Positions 54,003-64,000 of a stretch of DNA of 64,000 nt are shown here, in pieces (position 1 is the first letter of the stretch; each line of letters starts with the position of its first letter). The stretch lies in NCBI RefSeq assembly GCF_901933205.1, contig NC_044591.1, positions 1,585,501-1,649,500 on the forward strand, written 5' to 3'. The notes under the pieces were generated by a model. It was not told the DNA's origin, made no database searches, and was given only the letters and a program-made list of their open reading frames with translations. This DNA comes from Camarhynchus parvulus (lineage: Eukaryota; Chordata; Aves; Passeriformes; Thraupidae). The position numbers were made by a program, and so were the translations under genes.

Positions 54003-54835
54003 TGAGGGATGTTCCACTGCAGCACAGGCTGTCCCTCCTAATGCAAGTCAGCTCAGCCTCAGAGCATTGCTCGCCCCACAGCATCCACATGCTGCCCACA
54101 GAAAATCAATAAGGACAGCACAGGAGGCTTAATGGAATTGCTGGCACCTTTCCCATTCCAGGGCAAAGTCCTGCTGAGGAGGGGTTTCTTTCTCCTCAGA
54201 CTTTTTCTTGTTGGTGTTGTTGCTCGGATAGCTAAAAGGTTTTCAAAGAGAGAAAGAAGCATCAGTGTGTGTTGGTGAATGTGGCTTATGTTTGGAGGAA
54301 AAACCCAACACACCAGAGTGGAGATTGAGAGCTGGAGGTTCCCACCCAGGTCTGAGCTCTCTGTAACATGAAAGAATTGTTCTGGAAGTACAGGAAACAG
54401 GGAGTGGGGGCCCACACTGAGGCTGTGTCAACCATTACGAGCAGATAACTCCTACACTGCTGCCTTCCTGTGCAGATCTTGGCAGAAAAATAAATAAAAA
54501 AATATATGTGTGGGAGGTGATTCATGTTATTTAAATCTATGGGAGAAGCTGCATGTGTATTCTTTGGAAAATAGGATGCCAAGAGTGTATTAGTATCCAG
54601 TGGGGAAATGACACAAGGGATGCTTTAGGAGTCTTTGAAAAAATAGGATAAGAGGTGATATTCTCATGCTGGGAAAGGTTAAAGATTTGAAAGAAACTTG
54701 CTGGGAACTTTTGAAACAAAAACTCATCCTGCTCTATGGACAAGCCAGAGGGAAGAGTTGAAAGGAAGTCTGTTCTGTTGAAAAGGGCTTGAATTCCAGC
54801 TGGTGCAGTTCCAGAGTTGCTCCTCACCTCCAAGG

Positions 54836-55315
54836 CAGCAATGGAAGTTGGAAAAGCCCTCCCAGACAATCCAGTCCAAGCTGTGACCAATCCTCACCTT
54901 CTCCCCAGCCCAGAGCACTGAGTGTCACCTCCAGTCCTTCCCTGGACACCTCCAGGGATGGGCACTCCAAAACTCCCTGGGCAGCCTCTGCCAAGCCCTG
55001 AGCACCCTTTCCATGCAGAAATTCCTCCTGTTGTCCACCCTGAGCCTCCCCTGGCCCAGCCTGAGGCCGTTCCCTCTCCTCCTGTCCCTGTTCCTGGGAG
55101 CACAGCCCGACCCCCCCCGGCTGTTCCCTCCTGTCAGGAGTTGTGCAGAGCCACAAGGGCCCCCTGAGCCTCCTTTTCTCCAGGCTGAGCCCTCCCAGCT
55201 CCCTCAGCCTCTCCTGGGGCTCCAGCCCCTTCCCAGCTCCATTCCCCTCCCTGGACATGCTCCAGCCCCTCCAGGTCCTTCTTGTGGTGAGGGCCCAGAG
55301 CTGGACACAGCCCTG
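54836..55315 (-). mobile_element. CR1 LINE 3' fragment, well preserved
   Basis: Reverse complement of the same subfamily as 15863-16348, with its truncated 5' end at the 'CTGGACACAGCCCTG' stretch near 55315 and its 3' side near 54836. Open frames on both strands here are by-products of the GC-rich element. Confidence 0.9.
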
Positions 55316-57218
55316 GACATGGCCTCTGCATGGATCTTCCATGGGACACCAAGGAAGCAGCAATTTTGAAGAATAATAATGGTATTAATCCATCTGAGAT
55401 CCCCAGTCCTGCCTCTGCCTTATCTGATGGCCTTGTGCTGCAAACCCAACCTAACTCCTAGTGAGCAGTTCTTAATTCCACACACAACTCAGGCAGGTAT
55501 TGTTAACAAAACTGGGGATACAAGGGCTGAACCTGCTTCAACTAAAGGTGGCTTCCACCAGAGAAATACAGAGCTAATTTTGAAGCTTTCTGGCTTCATT
55601 TCCTCCATTTATTCATACACTTATTTACTGGAAAGAAAGGAGAGGAGAGCACAAGGGAGGGAAGGAATCATGGGACAGCACATGCTGGGCTGTAAAATGC
55701 AAGGAAGGTTTTTCAAAACCGCATGTTCCAAACATCACCTTGGAGTCCCACAATAATAAATACTTGATATTACACTGCAAGGGCCCAACTGCCAAGTAAC
55801 TATAGCAATGAAAAGAAAAGCCTGGCTTTGGACACATTCCCTCCTGCTTTAATTTTTCCCTGGGGTGGGGAAGGGGTGCACAGAATGTGCTCTAGATCCT
55901 TAATGGATAACGTTTTCCAGAGCCCCCTCTGATCACTCAGTGACTCTGGCATTTAAAAGCAGCAAAGTGATTTCTCCAAAGGAAGCTGAACATTCAAAAC
56001 AATTACCCTGAACTATTCCATCCCCTTGGAAAGGGTTTAATGCACCAGGTCCTGAGGTGAGGCTGTCAGGATCCACTGAGACACAGCAACACAAGCCTTT
56101 ATGAAGTGCCTCACAATGCAGCTGCTCACCACTGCTTCCTTCATCCCAAAAATCTGTGTTTTCCAGGGAGCCCAGCAGCCTGAAAATGAGTAAGTGTGAA
56201 GTGAGACTACACTGGCCTGCACTGAGCATTTGTTTTTGCCAACTGAAGACCACATTTCTGTGTTGGTTTTTAAACACTGCCTTCTGGAATTTAATTTTCA
56301 GGATGAAAATTAAATAATTATTCTGGAGGCTTCAAGTTATCTTTCCCCTCATGATATTTTCCAGAGCTGTTTGGAAACGGGAGGGTGGAGCTGGCACCGC
56401 TGGGGCAGTGGTTTCAGAAAGCACTTCTGGAGCTATTTGGGGAAAAAACTGCTGGATCATGTTGGTATTTGTATAAGTAACATGATGCATGGTTCTATTT
56501 TGGATACCAACTATGCAGCAATGCAGATTGATTTGAGCAAATTGCAGGGGGAGAAGAGGAAAGGAAGATTCCCTTGCAGAACAAGGGCTGCCTTCTCCAG
56601 GGAAACCTCCTGAACCTCCAGGGGCTCACTTTAAACAGTGCCTTTTAAGATAAGTTTTTAAAAGCCATTTAGATTTTCTAAGGAAGATAAAATAGTGGTT
56701 AATTGTGATTGTTCTGTGATATGTGAAGGAATTGAACCAAACCAATGAAAAGTAAAACCTTTCCATCCTGACTCTAGATCAAAACCAGTTGTACTTTTAA
56801 GATAAATTAAAGACCTATACCAACAATAACTTAATGAAATTTTTGCCAACTTCATGAATTTTTCTCTTCTGTTTGTGGCTTTAGTCTGTAATTGACTTGC
56901 AAAAGAACTTCCAGTTGTATGAAGCAGCAGAGCCTCCTCCACCTCCATAAAGAAAATTGAACTCAAAACAAGTAATCACAGCTAAAAATTGCCTCCCAGT
57001 GTGAATGGGGACATCAGCACTTGACAAACACCCTGGGTTTTTTTCACAAGGCTTCTAGAGGATGCCTTCCAGGCAGCCTACACACCATTTGCAACACAAG
57101 AATTCATTCTAGGAGGTTTGGAGACATCCAGAGTTGTTGCTGGCCCCACGGAGCTGTAGCAGGATGGGCTGAAGCCTCAGAGGTCAGAGGGAACACTTCC
57201 CACAACCTCCTCCCCCAA

Positions 57219-57271
57219 AATTAGGAAATATATAGGTACAGATTAGGAAATATATAGGTATTTATACCTAT
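57219..57271. repeat. 20-bp duplication ending in a hairpin
   Basis: ATTAGGAAATATATAGGTA occurs twice. The second copy runs into ATAGGTAT-TT-ATACCTAT... giving a perfect inverted repeat at 57254-57271 (8-bp arms). Confidence 0.8.
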
Positions 57272-57304
57272 GGAGTGAAATTAAAAAATATAAAAATATA
57301 CCTA

Positions 57305-57525
57305 AGGGTGAAATTCTTCCCTGTGAGGGTGGGCAGGCCCTGGCACAGGGTGCCCAGAGCAGCTGTGGCTGCCCCTGGATCCCTGGCAGTGCCCAAGGCC
57401 AGGCTGGGTGAGCTTTGGAACAACCTGGGACAGTGGAAGGTGTCCGTGCCATGGCAGGGGGTGGGACTGGATGAACTTTAATATTCCTCCCAACCCAAAC
57501 CATTCTGCAATTCTGTGATTCTCAT
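57305..57525 (+). mobile_element. CR1 LINE 3' fragment
   Basis: 'GAAATTCTTCCCTGTGAGGG' through 'CCCAACCCAAACCATTCTGC' and 'AATTCTGTGATTCTCATGAT'. Its 3' end is complete, including the ATTCTGTGATTC terminal signature. Confidence 0.88.
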
Positions 57526-57721
57526 GATCAACCTACTGTGTGGAGTAACTTCTTGAATGGGACTGAATGATCTTGCTGAAATTATTTGGCTCCTTTTCTC
57601 AAATAAACAAGAATGTGGGGGGCCCAGATTGCTCTTCCTGGGATATTGATAGGGATTGACACCAGCTGTCACACACCTGTATCTCATTTCAGGCCCTGAA
57701 GAGGAGCCGAGGCCAGAGAGT

Positions 57722-57925
57722 AAAAATCCCAGAATTATTAGGGCTGGAGGGGATTTCTGGAGATCACTCGTTTCCACCTCCCTGCCAAGGCAGGCACACC
57801 TGGGGCAGGTGACACAGGAATGCGTCCAGGTGGGTTTGGAATGTCTCCAGCGAGGGAGACTCCCCGCCCGCCCTGAGCCCCGGTCCAGAGCTCTGCCACC
57901 CTCCCGGAGCGTTCTTCTCCTGCTG
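57722..57925 (-). mobile_element. CR1 LINE 3' fragment next to the MICOS10 island
   Basis: 'CCCAGAATTATTAGGGCTGG' and 'GGAATGCGTCCAGGTGGGTT' are the reverse complement of a CR1 3' segment. Its internal end merges with the start of the CpG-rich MICOS10 upstream region. Confidence 0.75.
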
Positions 57926-58325
57926 AGGTGACGCAGTAGCTGTGCAGGACGTAGGACAGGGAAAACTTACAGGGAGTGTGTGTCCAGTGCTGTACCCACC
58001 GCTGCAGTGAGAAACTCGGCCCTGCAGCACAGCCCGGCTCTTACCATGGATGAGGCGAGAGCCCTGCGGGCAGGGGGGCGGCGGGCGCGGGCCCAACACG
58101 GGCGCCTGCGAGGAGGGAGGGATGCTGCCATAGCCCGAAGGAGACGAGGACTAACAAGGACACAGCGGGAGCTCTAGAAGGAGAGATGGAGTCCGGGACG
58201 GGCTGGGGACGTGGTGAGCCCGGTCTTACGGGGGGAAATGGCGTTTGGGCCGGATCTTAGGGGGAAAAAGGGGATTTTGGGCCGAGCCCAAGGTCGGGCG
58301 CGGCGGCCATGACACCCTCCAGTTG

Positions 58326-58339
58326 GTTACCATGGCAGC
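58326..58339. promoter_or_regulatory. RFX-like X-box
   Basis: GTTACCATGGCAGC is close to the inverted-repeat X-box (GTTGCCATGGCAAC) bound by RFX factors, with two differences. It lies about 100 bp upstream of the MICOS10 start codon. Binding is inferred from the motif alone. Confidence 0.45.
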
Positions 58340-58349
58340 GGCAGCGAAA

Positions 58350-58359
58350 TCTCGCGAGT
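58350..58359. promoter_or_regulatory. TCTCGCGAG motif, imperfect copy
   Basis: TCTCGCGAGT, one base from the palindrome TCTCGCGAGA that recurs in vertebrate CpG promoters and has been linked to BANP and ZBTB33. It is 43 bp before a perfect copy. Confidence 0.5.
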
Positions 58360-58392
58360 TCTGCCGGTGCGGGCGATAGGTGGAGCACCAGG

Positions 58393-58402
58393 TCTCGCGA
58401 GA
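58393..58402. promoter_or_regulatory. TCTCGCGAGA palindrome, perfect copy
   Basis: Perfect 10-bp palindrome 34 bp upstream of the MICOS10 start codon. Motifs of this type mark start sites of housekeeping genes and are methylation sensitive. The role here is inferred from position and sequence. Confidence 0.65.
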
Positions 58403-58436
58403 GTTGCGCGGGGGAGGAGGTGAGGGGACGGGTAAG

Positions 58437-58503
58437 ATGGCGTCGGAGGGCGACCTGGGCAGGAAGTGGGACCGATGTGTGGCAGACTCCGCCGTCAAGC
58501 TGG
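58437..58503 (+). CDS. MICOS10: MICOS10 coding exon 1 (MICOS complex subunit MIC10), partial gene
   Basis: MIC10 is a small hairpin protein of the mitochondrial inner membrane, a core subunit of the MICOS complex that oligomerises to bend the membrane at cristae junctions. The exon encodes 22 codons, MASEGDLGRKWDRCVADSAV then KL, plus the first base of a Gly codon, and is followed by GTAAGG. The GRKWDRC-AD---K-G pattern is the conserved matrix-facing N-terminus of the family; human starts MSESELGRKWDRCLADAVVK. The AAGATGGCG context of the ATG also resembles a YY1 element. The remaining part (about 55 residues with two membrane segments and glycine-rich motifs) is not found in the next 5.5 kb. 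The position opposite CAPZB agrees with the human gene order. Confidence 0.95.
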
Positions 58504-59896
58504 GTAAGGGCGGCACGGACACGGCGGAGCGGGAGGGCCCGGGGAAGAGCGGTGGAGGTCCCCTCGGGCTCCCCAAACCTTGGAGAGTGGCCCCCGGCGT
58601 GTCCCCGCGGCGCGGGGCCCAGTGTCCCCCGCCGCCCCAGGTTCGCTTTAGGGCGGTTGTGAGCCCGCGAGGGGCTCGGGGTGTCCGGAGAATCCGCCCT
58701 CATGGCTGCCCCCGGCGTCGGGTGGAGCCGGCGGCCCCGGGCCTGGCAAGGTGACCTTGGCCGCGGGCTCGGACCCCTGGCGGGCCCGCTCCCCGCTCTG
58801 CGCCCCGGCCCGGCCCCGGCTTACCGCGCTCCGGGCGTCTTTGACCTCTGGCTACTCCCTGTGCTGAAGGTAAGAGGTGTCCGCGGGAGATCTGGGATCC
58901 GCAGGAAATCTGGGCGGAATGAATGAGCGGCGGGCAGGCACCACCGGCTCCTGGCGTGCCCGACCTCGGCCGCCTGCGGCTTTGCGGCGCCGGTGGGTTT
59001 GGAATCGGTGTGTGCAGAGCCGCTCACCCCGCTCCGTGTGCGAGGGGCTGCGTTTATTAAAGGCAGTAGGCAGCGTGACACGCTGAGGGCTTTGGCACGT
59101 GTCACTTGTACAGCGTGTGGAGTGTGACATTGAGAAGCGCCGTCCCTGTCCCAGCCCTGTAGCTCTGCCTTTTCGTCAAGCAGGGGAACAGTGCTGGTGG
59201 TTTTTTCCCGTATTTATTTGTCCTTAAAGTGAGAGTTATGCACGTGCCTCAGTTTTGTGCAGCAGAGCATTGCCGAGGTTTCCCTGAGCGCTGTGAGGTG
59301 TAGGGGTGGCGGTGGCTCTGGTGGCAGCACCATGCTCACCCTGTGACCGGCTGCAAAGTGACACCACGCAGAGCTTGTGGCTTCACAAAATGTGTTTACA
59401 AAGCCAAATCTTCAAATGCAGTGTGTACAGCAAGAAATGCAGTGTCTGACACAATGTGTCGTTCCATGTTGGTGCAGATGTCTCTTTTAGAACCATAAAT
59501 AATATCTGGGAAATGTGAATGTTTATTTCTTGAGGCTGCAGGGGCCTTGTGCTTGAAAGCTGATGAGGAACTCGGGGGTTTTAGTTGCCTAATACTTTTC
59601 CATTAGAAAAGATGTTTAATAATTTTAAGTAAACTGAAACTTCCATTGTTTATAGCAGACCTTTGAAAAGTGTCAAGTGCTCCAGAGCAGTGTTTTTCCT
59701 TATGAAATTCTACTCAGGTTTGTCTGACAAACATATCTGGACATGTTTATGTTTCCATAGCATTGGTTGCTTTATCATAAAATATTAAGTATGCCAAATT
59801 ATAAACAAGAACTTGTTCCATGCTGCAGCTGTACATGTCAGAATCCTGTACATCCTCTGCCCTGGAGGCTGAAGGAAGTGGATACGGGGTTGATTT

Positions 59897-60740
59897 CACA
59901 GAATCCCAGAGTGGTTTGTGCTGGAAGGGCCCTTACAACTCATCTTGTCCCACCCCTGCCATGGCAGGGACACCTTCCACTGTCCCAGGGTGCTCCCAGC
60001 CCCTTCCAGCCTGGCCTTGGGCACTGCCAGGGATCCAGGTGCAGCCACAGCTGCCCTGGGGAATCCTCACAGGGCCTTACCACCCTCACAGGGAAGAATT
60101 TTTTCACATTATCCAACCATATCCTGCCTCTGTCATTGGGAAGCCATTTCCCCTTGTCCTGTCTCTCCAGGCCCTTGCAAACAGTTTCTTTCCCTCTTTC
60201 CTGTCAGCTCCCTTCAGGTACTGGAAGGCTGCAATGAGGTCACCCCAAAACCTTCTTTTTTTCCAGGCTGAACAATCTCAATTCTCTCAGCCTTTCCTCC
60301 CAGCAGAGCTGCTCCATCCCTCTGATCTTCCTGGTGCCTCCTCTGGGCTCTCCAGCAGCTCCAGGTCCTTCCAGGGCTGGGGTCTCACCTGAGTGGGGCA
60401 GAGGGGCAGAACCCCCCCTTTCCTGCTGCCCACACTGGGGGATCAGCCCAGGGCACGGGGAGTTTCTGCCTGGGTCGTGTCCAGCTCCTTCTCTCTAGGG
60501 CTGCTCCTCATCTCTCCATCCCTCAGCCTGGATTGATCCTGGGGGCTGTCCTGACCCATGTGCAGCACCTGCTCTTGTTAAACCTCATGGGATTCCCATG
60601 GGCCCCTCCTGGAGCTTGCCCAGTCCCTCTGCACAGCCCTGTCCTCCAGGTGTGTGCAGCCCTCAGCCTGTCACCTCCTGTCCCCCGCCCTCAGCCTGTC
60701 ACCTCCTGTCCCCTGCACTCCTGGCTCTGCTGTGGCATTT
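59897..60740 (-). mobile_element. CR1 LINE, longest copy in the window
   Basis: 3' end at 'CACAGAATCCCAGAGTGG' (59897), then 'CACCTTCCACTGTCCCAGGG', 'TCACAGGGAAGAATTTTTTC' and the more internal 'GTGCAGCACCTGCTCTTGTT' and 'AACCTCATGGGATTCCCATG'. It extends further 5' than the other copies, about 840 bp, and contains a 28-bp tandem duplication near its end. Confidence 0.85.
60660..60714. repeat. 28-bp tandem duplication in a CR1
   Basis: CCCTCAGCCTGTCACCTCCT occurs at 60660 and 60688 with the same downstream TGTCCCC. Confidence 0.88.
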
Positions 60741-63700
60741 AGTTTCAATTTGGTGTTTTCTTCCAGCCTGAAGGGGCAACAGAAGAATGAGAACCTGCTT
60801 TGCCTTGTGCACAGGGGCTCTGCTCTGAGGATTCCCAGTGTTGGCATCACGAGGATGCTGAGGAGAGATCTCAGGCAAATTCCTGTTTTCCATCAGGCTG
60901 CCCAAAAGGGTCACCTGTGCTGCATCTCTTTATCTTCTCACCAAACCCAGTGGGGTGGGCTCAGACACGTGGTTCTGTTCCTGTGTGAGGGCACTTTTCT
61001 GGTTTGTGTGCTTTTACAGATGATCAGTAGCTGAAGCATTTGTGCTGGCAACCTCCTGCATGAATTGTGTGCTGACAACACACATTTTTCTGTGGTATCC
61101 CACTGGGAATGATTGTTTTCTCTGTAGGGACATTAAAACTGTGAGTGGTTGGGTTGATTGGTTTTGTGATATTACTGCAAACTTTGCTGGAGTTTCCAAT
61201 ATAAATTATCAAGGGTGGTTGTTGTACTGGAAAGAAAGAAGGAAAGAAAATAATTTTTTTTACTTGAGGATTTAGTTGTTACATGGGATACAGGGCTTGG
61301 TAAACTTTGTCAGACTTTTCCCTTTGGTGGCCACAATTTCCTTCCCCAAACACTCCTTTACATCCTTCCCAAGTGCTACAGCCAGGGAGATCTTCCCAGC
61401 CAATGGCTGGGGAAAAACAAACATTGTGATTAGCCCAGTGTTTTCCCATTCCAGACTCTCTAAATAAAGGAAAGCACTGAATTTCTGGAGCTGTGCATGC
61501 ACAACATTTCCCAGTGTCTGTGAGAGCTGGGGGCAGATAACTCCTGTGGATTGGTTTGAGGGCTGGTGGGACATGGGAAACAGAAAAGGGTGAGAAGGGG
61601 AGGTAGAGCTCCCAGGCTGGCTTTATTAGCAAAAATGTGGTTTAAATTCCAGCTGGGGCTGTGCTGCCTGTCCTTAGCCCATCAGGATTCCCTGTGTAAG
61701 TCAGGGTTTGTCCTTAGCTCTGTTTGTAGTTGTGCAATACTGTTTTAGTTGGAGACCAGGCTCCTGAAAAAAACTTGATCTCCTGCCACTAAAGCTTCCA
61801 AAATAAATATTTATCTTGTGTTGCATCTTTTGAAATGCTGTATTATGCTTTGGAGTTCTTGGTCACTACCTGTGTGGATCTTGTAATTTAGTATTAACTT
61901 TTTCCTGTTGGTTCCAAACAGAGGATGTTGTCAGGCGTTGTTAGGACAGGATTTCATTTCAAAGAGTAGGTAAACCTTTTTATGCCTGCTCAGAACATTG
62001 AGCCATTGTTACATGGAGCTTGTGGTCACCTCATTTTTATTGGCATGATATTTATGTGTTTTGCTAACGATGAGGCTGTATCCAGGTGGTTTTGTTCCTC
62101 TTCCATTCCAGAGGTAGTTGTGAGCTCAGTGTTTGTGTGCAGAGGACTGGCTTGTGCTTTCTTAGCTGACCCGGGGGTTTTCTGGCACAATCCAGGTCCT
62201 GCTGGCTCTGCCTTTGCACCATCCTCAGGGCTTTTCACCCAGGCAGTCATTTAAATAATTTAACTTTCTGTTCCTTTTTTTCATTCTGATTTTGATGCAG
62301 AAAAGCTACTTGTTACTTTCTTGCAGAAAACCTGTTTGTTTGGCAGGTGGGAACAGAGACTTGAACTGGCCTGGCTTTCTTCTCCTTCCCAGCTTGCTAA
62401 GCTTCCTCAGTTCCTGTGTCCTCTCCAGCCTTCAGAGCCATTTCTTCCTTTTCATCTGCAGGGCTCTGCAGAGGAGGGCAGATGAAGTAAACACTGCTGT
62501 GGTCTTCCTCCACCCTGCAGGCTCCAAACCCTGTTCAAAGGGTTGGTTTGTTTGTTTAACTGATTGATAGTTCATGGCTGTTTATTTGGAAGGACAATTA
62601 CTCACAGAAGATTGACAGAGGTGTTTTTTGTTGTTGAAAGGCTGTAATTTTGGACAAATTAAATATGTGCTGTTTCCAGGGGACAGAGAAGCAATAAGGA
62701 GCAGGGTGGAAGAGAGGGAGGTTTATGTGCCCTCATGCCTTGGTTTGTTTTGAAGCTGTTGTTGTTTTAAATGAGTTGAAGGCTGCAATTTTCCTGATAC
62801 TGGAAGGTAATCCTAGGGAAGCTGTTTGCTTCTTGGCTTGTGTGTGTGTGAAGTTGCTGTGTTGAAGTTAATTTTTTTTTCAGGAGAGAAATGTTTTGAT
62901 GTATGTCTGTGATTGACCAAAATTCAGCCTGGAAGCTTGTAAATAACCCATTGTAGTGATTTCATTTTCCTCTAATCCTCTGTTTTGACATCTGAAAATA
63001 AAATGCTTCTAATTTCCATTTAATAGGGATTTTTTTTAAAAGAAAAGGGCACTTTGAATTCTGCAACTGTTAACATGATTTTTTCTGCCTTTCATCATCT
63101 ATTCTGCTTGAATAGCTGTTCTGTTAATGGCAAGGATGAAATTGTATTGTTTGTGTCATTCCACAGATTGGATATTTCAGGAAGAATCATTGTATGGATT
63201 GTAATGTCAGTATTTTTAAATAATCCTTCACATGGTTATGAGTAGGATAAAGTCAGTCTATATAGTGATAAAACTTGATTACACTTTCTGAAAACTGGAT
63301 TAGACTTTGTCTAAATATACAAAAATCCTGAAATTCCTGTTTTGAAGTGTTTTTTTGCTTGGCAGTTGTATCATGCCATCCAGTCTTTGCTACCAGGCCA
63401 GAAGGCTTGTTCCAAACTCCTTTGGGGTTTTGTTTTTAGTGCTGGAGAACATGGATATTATGTGAGCACGCAGCTGCATTGTTGTGTGAGCTTTGTTGGA
63501 ACCTCAAGTTATTTTTCCTGGTTGTACAGAAGATCCAGCTCTACTAGTTGTGTCTTGCAGCAGACCAAGTAGTGTAAATATGAACTGCTCATGGCTCAGG
63601 CTGTGCAGGGAGGCAGTACAGACAATAAAAAATGTTTTCCTTGGAAGAGGTGGGCAGTGCTGTTCTGAGAATAGGCTTTTAGTCCAAAATCTAACAGCAG

Positions 63701-64000
63701 TTTTTAGTAATGATGTTAGCAGAGCTCTGAATACAATGTCCATTTACAAATTAAGGGGTGTTATCTTCTGTTGGCAGAAAAAGACAGGAAACTCTTCAGG
63801 AACCCAGGTCTGCCCTAAGTGCATTGTGCCCTGCTGTTCCCTTGGCTGGCTCTGGGTGAGTCAGGCAGCTGTGCCCTGCTGGGCTGTGCCCCACCAGCTG
63901 TGCCAGCCTGCTCTTGGTGGTCCTTGGAGCTACCAAGAGAACCTGAGAGCAGAGCTGTGACAATCCATCTGCAGCCTCTGCAAAGCCCAGACCTCCTGAG

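Larger units (their letters stand above)
48421..57929. other. Intergenic region between divergent CAPZB and MICOS10
   Basis: About 9.5 kb without a supported coding gene. It contains three AT-rich direct repeats (48.6 kb), CR1 remnants (48.75, 54.8-55.3, 57.3-57.5, 57.7-57.9 kb), a 39-bp minisatellite (49.25-49.81 kb) and nested LTRs (52.97-54.00 kb). Stretches 49.9-52.9 and 55.4-57.2 kb look unique and noncoding. Confidence 0.85.
57930..58436 (+). promoter_or_regulatory. MICOS10: MICOS10 promoter and upstream CpG island
   Basis: CpG-rich sequence begins near 57.9 kb, right after a CR1 remnant, and continues past exon 1 to about 59.05 kb. Visible sites are an RFX-like X-box and two TCTCGCGAG-type palindromes, listed separately. 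No TATA or CCAAT box is evident. The closest palindrome ends 34 bp before the start codon, so the 5' leader may be very short. Start-site position is inferred only. Confidence 0.75.
58504..64000 (+). other. MICOS10: MICOS10 intron 1, partial
   Basis: At least 5.5 kb, opening with GTAAGG and remaining CpG-rich to about 59.05 kb. A long minus-strand CR1 fills 59.9-60.74 kb. The rest (61-64 kb) looks unique, AT-richer and noncoding. I looked for the expected exon 2 reading (TGFGLGIVFS) and did not see it. Confidence 0.85.

Noticed and set aside
57980..58177. Plus-strand open frame of 65 codons upstream of MICOS10
   Set aside because: Arg/Gly-rich CpG-island reading with no similarity to a known protein and no continuation to MICOS10 exon 1.
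58332..58379. Short upstream open frame (15 codons, ACCATGG context) before the MICOS10 start
   Set aside because: Its ATG lies within the RFX-like X-box and upstream of the TCTCGCGAG motifs, so it is probably upstream of transcription start. Only a cap site before 58332 would revive it.
58504..64000. Search for MICOS10 exon 2
   Set aside because: No reading like TGFGLGIVFS with an acceptor was found on the plus strand, so the exon is taken to lie beyond the window.

Overview
This is a vertebrate nuclear window, almost certainly from a bird and probably a songbird. It holds many 5'-truncated CR1 LINE fragments with the usual avian 3' ends, and short LTRs flanked by 6-bp target duplications. 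The exons are small, lie in long introns and obey GT-AG. No bacterial, phage or CRISPR feature is present.

Two genes are recognisable and both are partial. CAPZB (F-actin-capping protein subunit beta) runs right to left from its CpG-rich promoter at about 48.0-48.4 kb to the left edge. Six exons are visible (47964, 32294-32383, 20253-20374, 13947-14060, 1284-1425, 654-770). Together they give 196 codons in one unbroken frame, from the start codon to ...SLTRQ. The C-terminal part (about 75-80 residues, including the actin-binding tail) lies beyond position 1. MICOS10 (MIC10, a cristae-junction protein) starts on the + strand at 58437 and shows only its first coding exon. Its intron 1 runs off the right edge. 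This divergent order matches the CAPZB-MICOS10 order I know from human 1p36.

Layout: 1-47966 CAPZB exons and introns; 47.0-48.4 kb CAPZB CpG island, with a GC-rich minisatellite on its intronic side; 48.4-57.9 kb intergenic, with a 39-bp minisatellite, a nested pair of LTRs and several CR1 copies; 57.9-59.1 kb MICOS10 CpG island with an RFX-like X-box and two TCTCGCGAG sites; 58.5-64 kb MICOS10 intron 1.

The genes are housekeeping genes and do not form a pathway: CAPZB caps actin barbed ends as a heterodimer with CapZ alpha, while MIC10 bends the mitochondrial inner membrane. Points worth following up are two candidate unannotated exons that fit the odd 'ATG-only' first exon of CAPZB (a terminal exon at about 43.83-44.04 kb, and a minus-strand ATG|GTAAGAG at 58.04 kb), an LTR inserted 82 bp from the CAPZB exon 2 splice donor, an LTR containing a large AT-rich expansion, an LTR-in-LTR insertion, and three minisatellites. 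I see no wholly new biological system. The long open frames over the minisatellites are by-products of repeat period.
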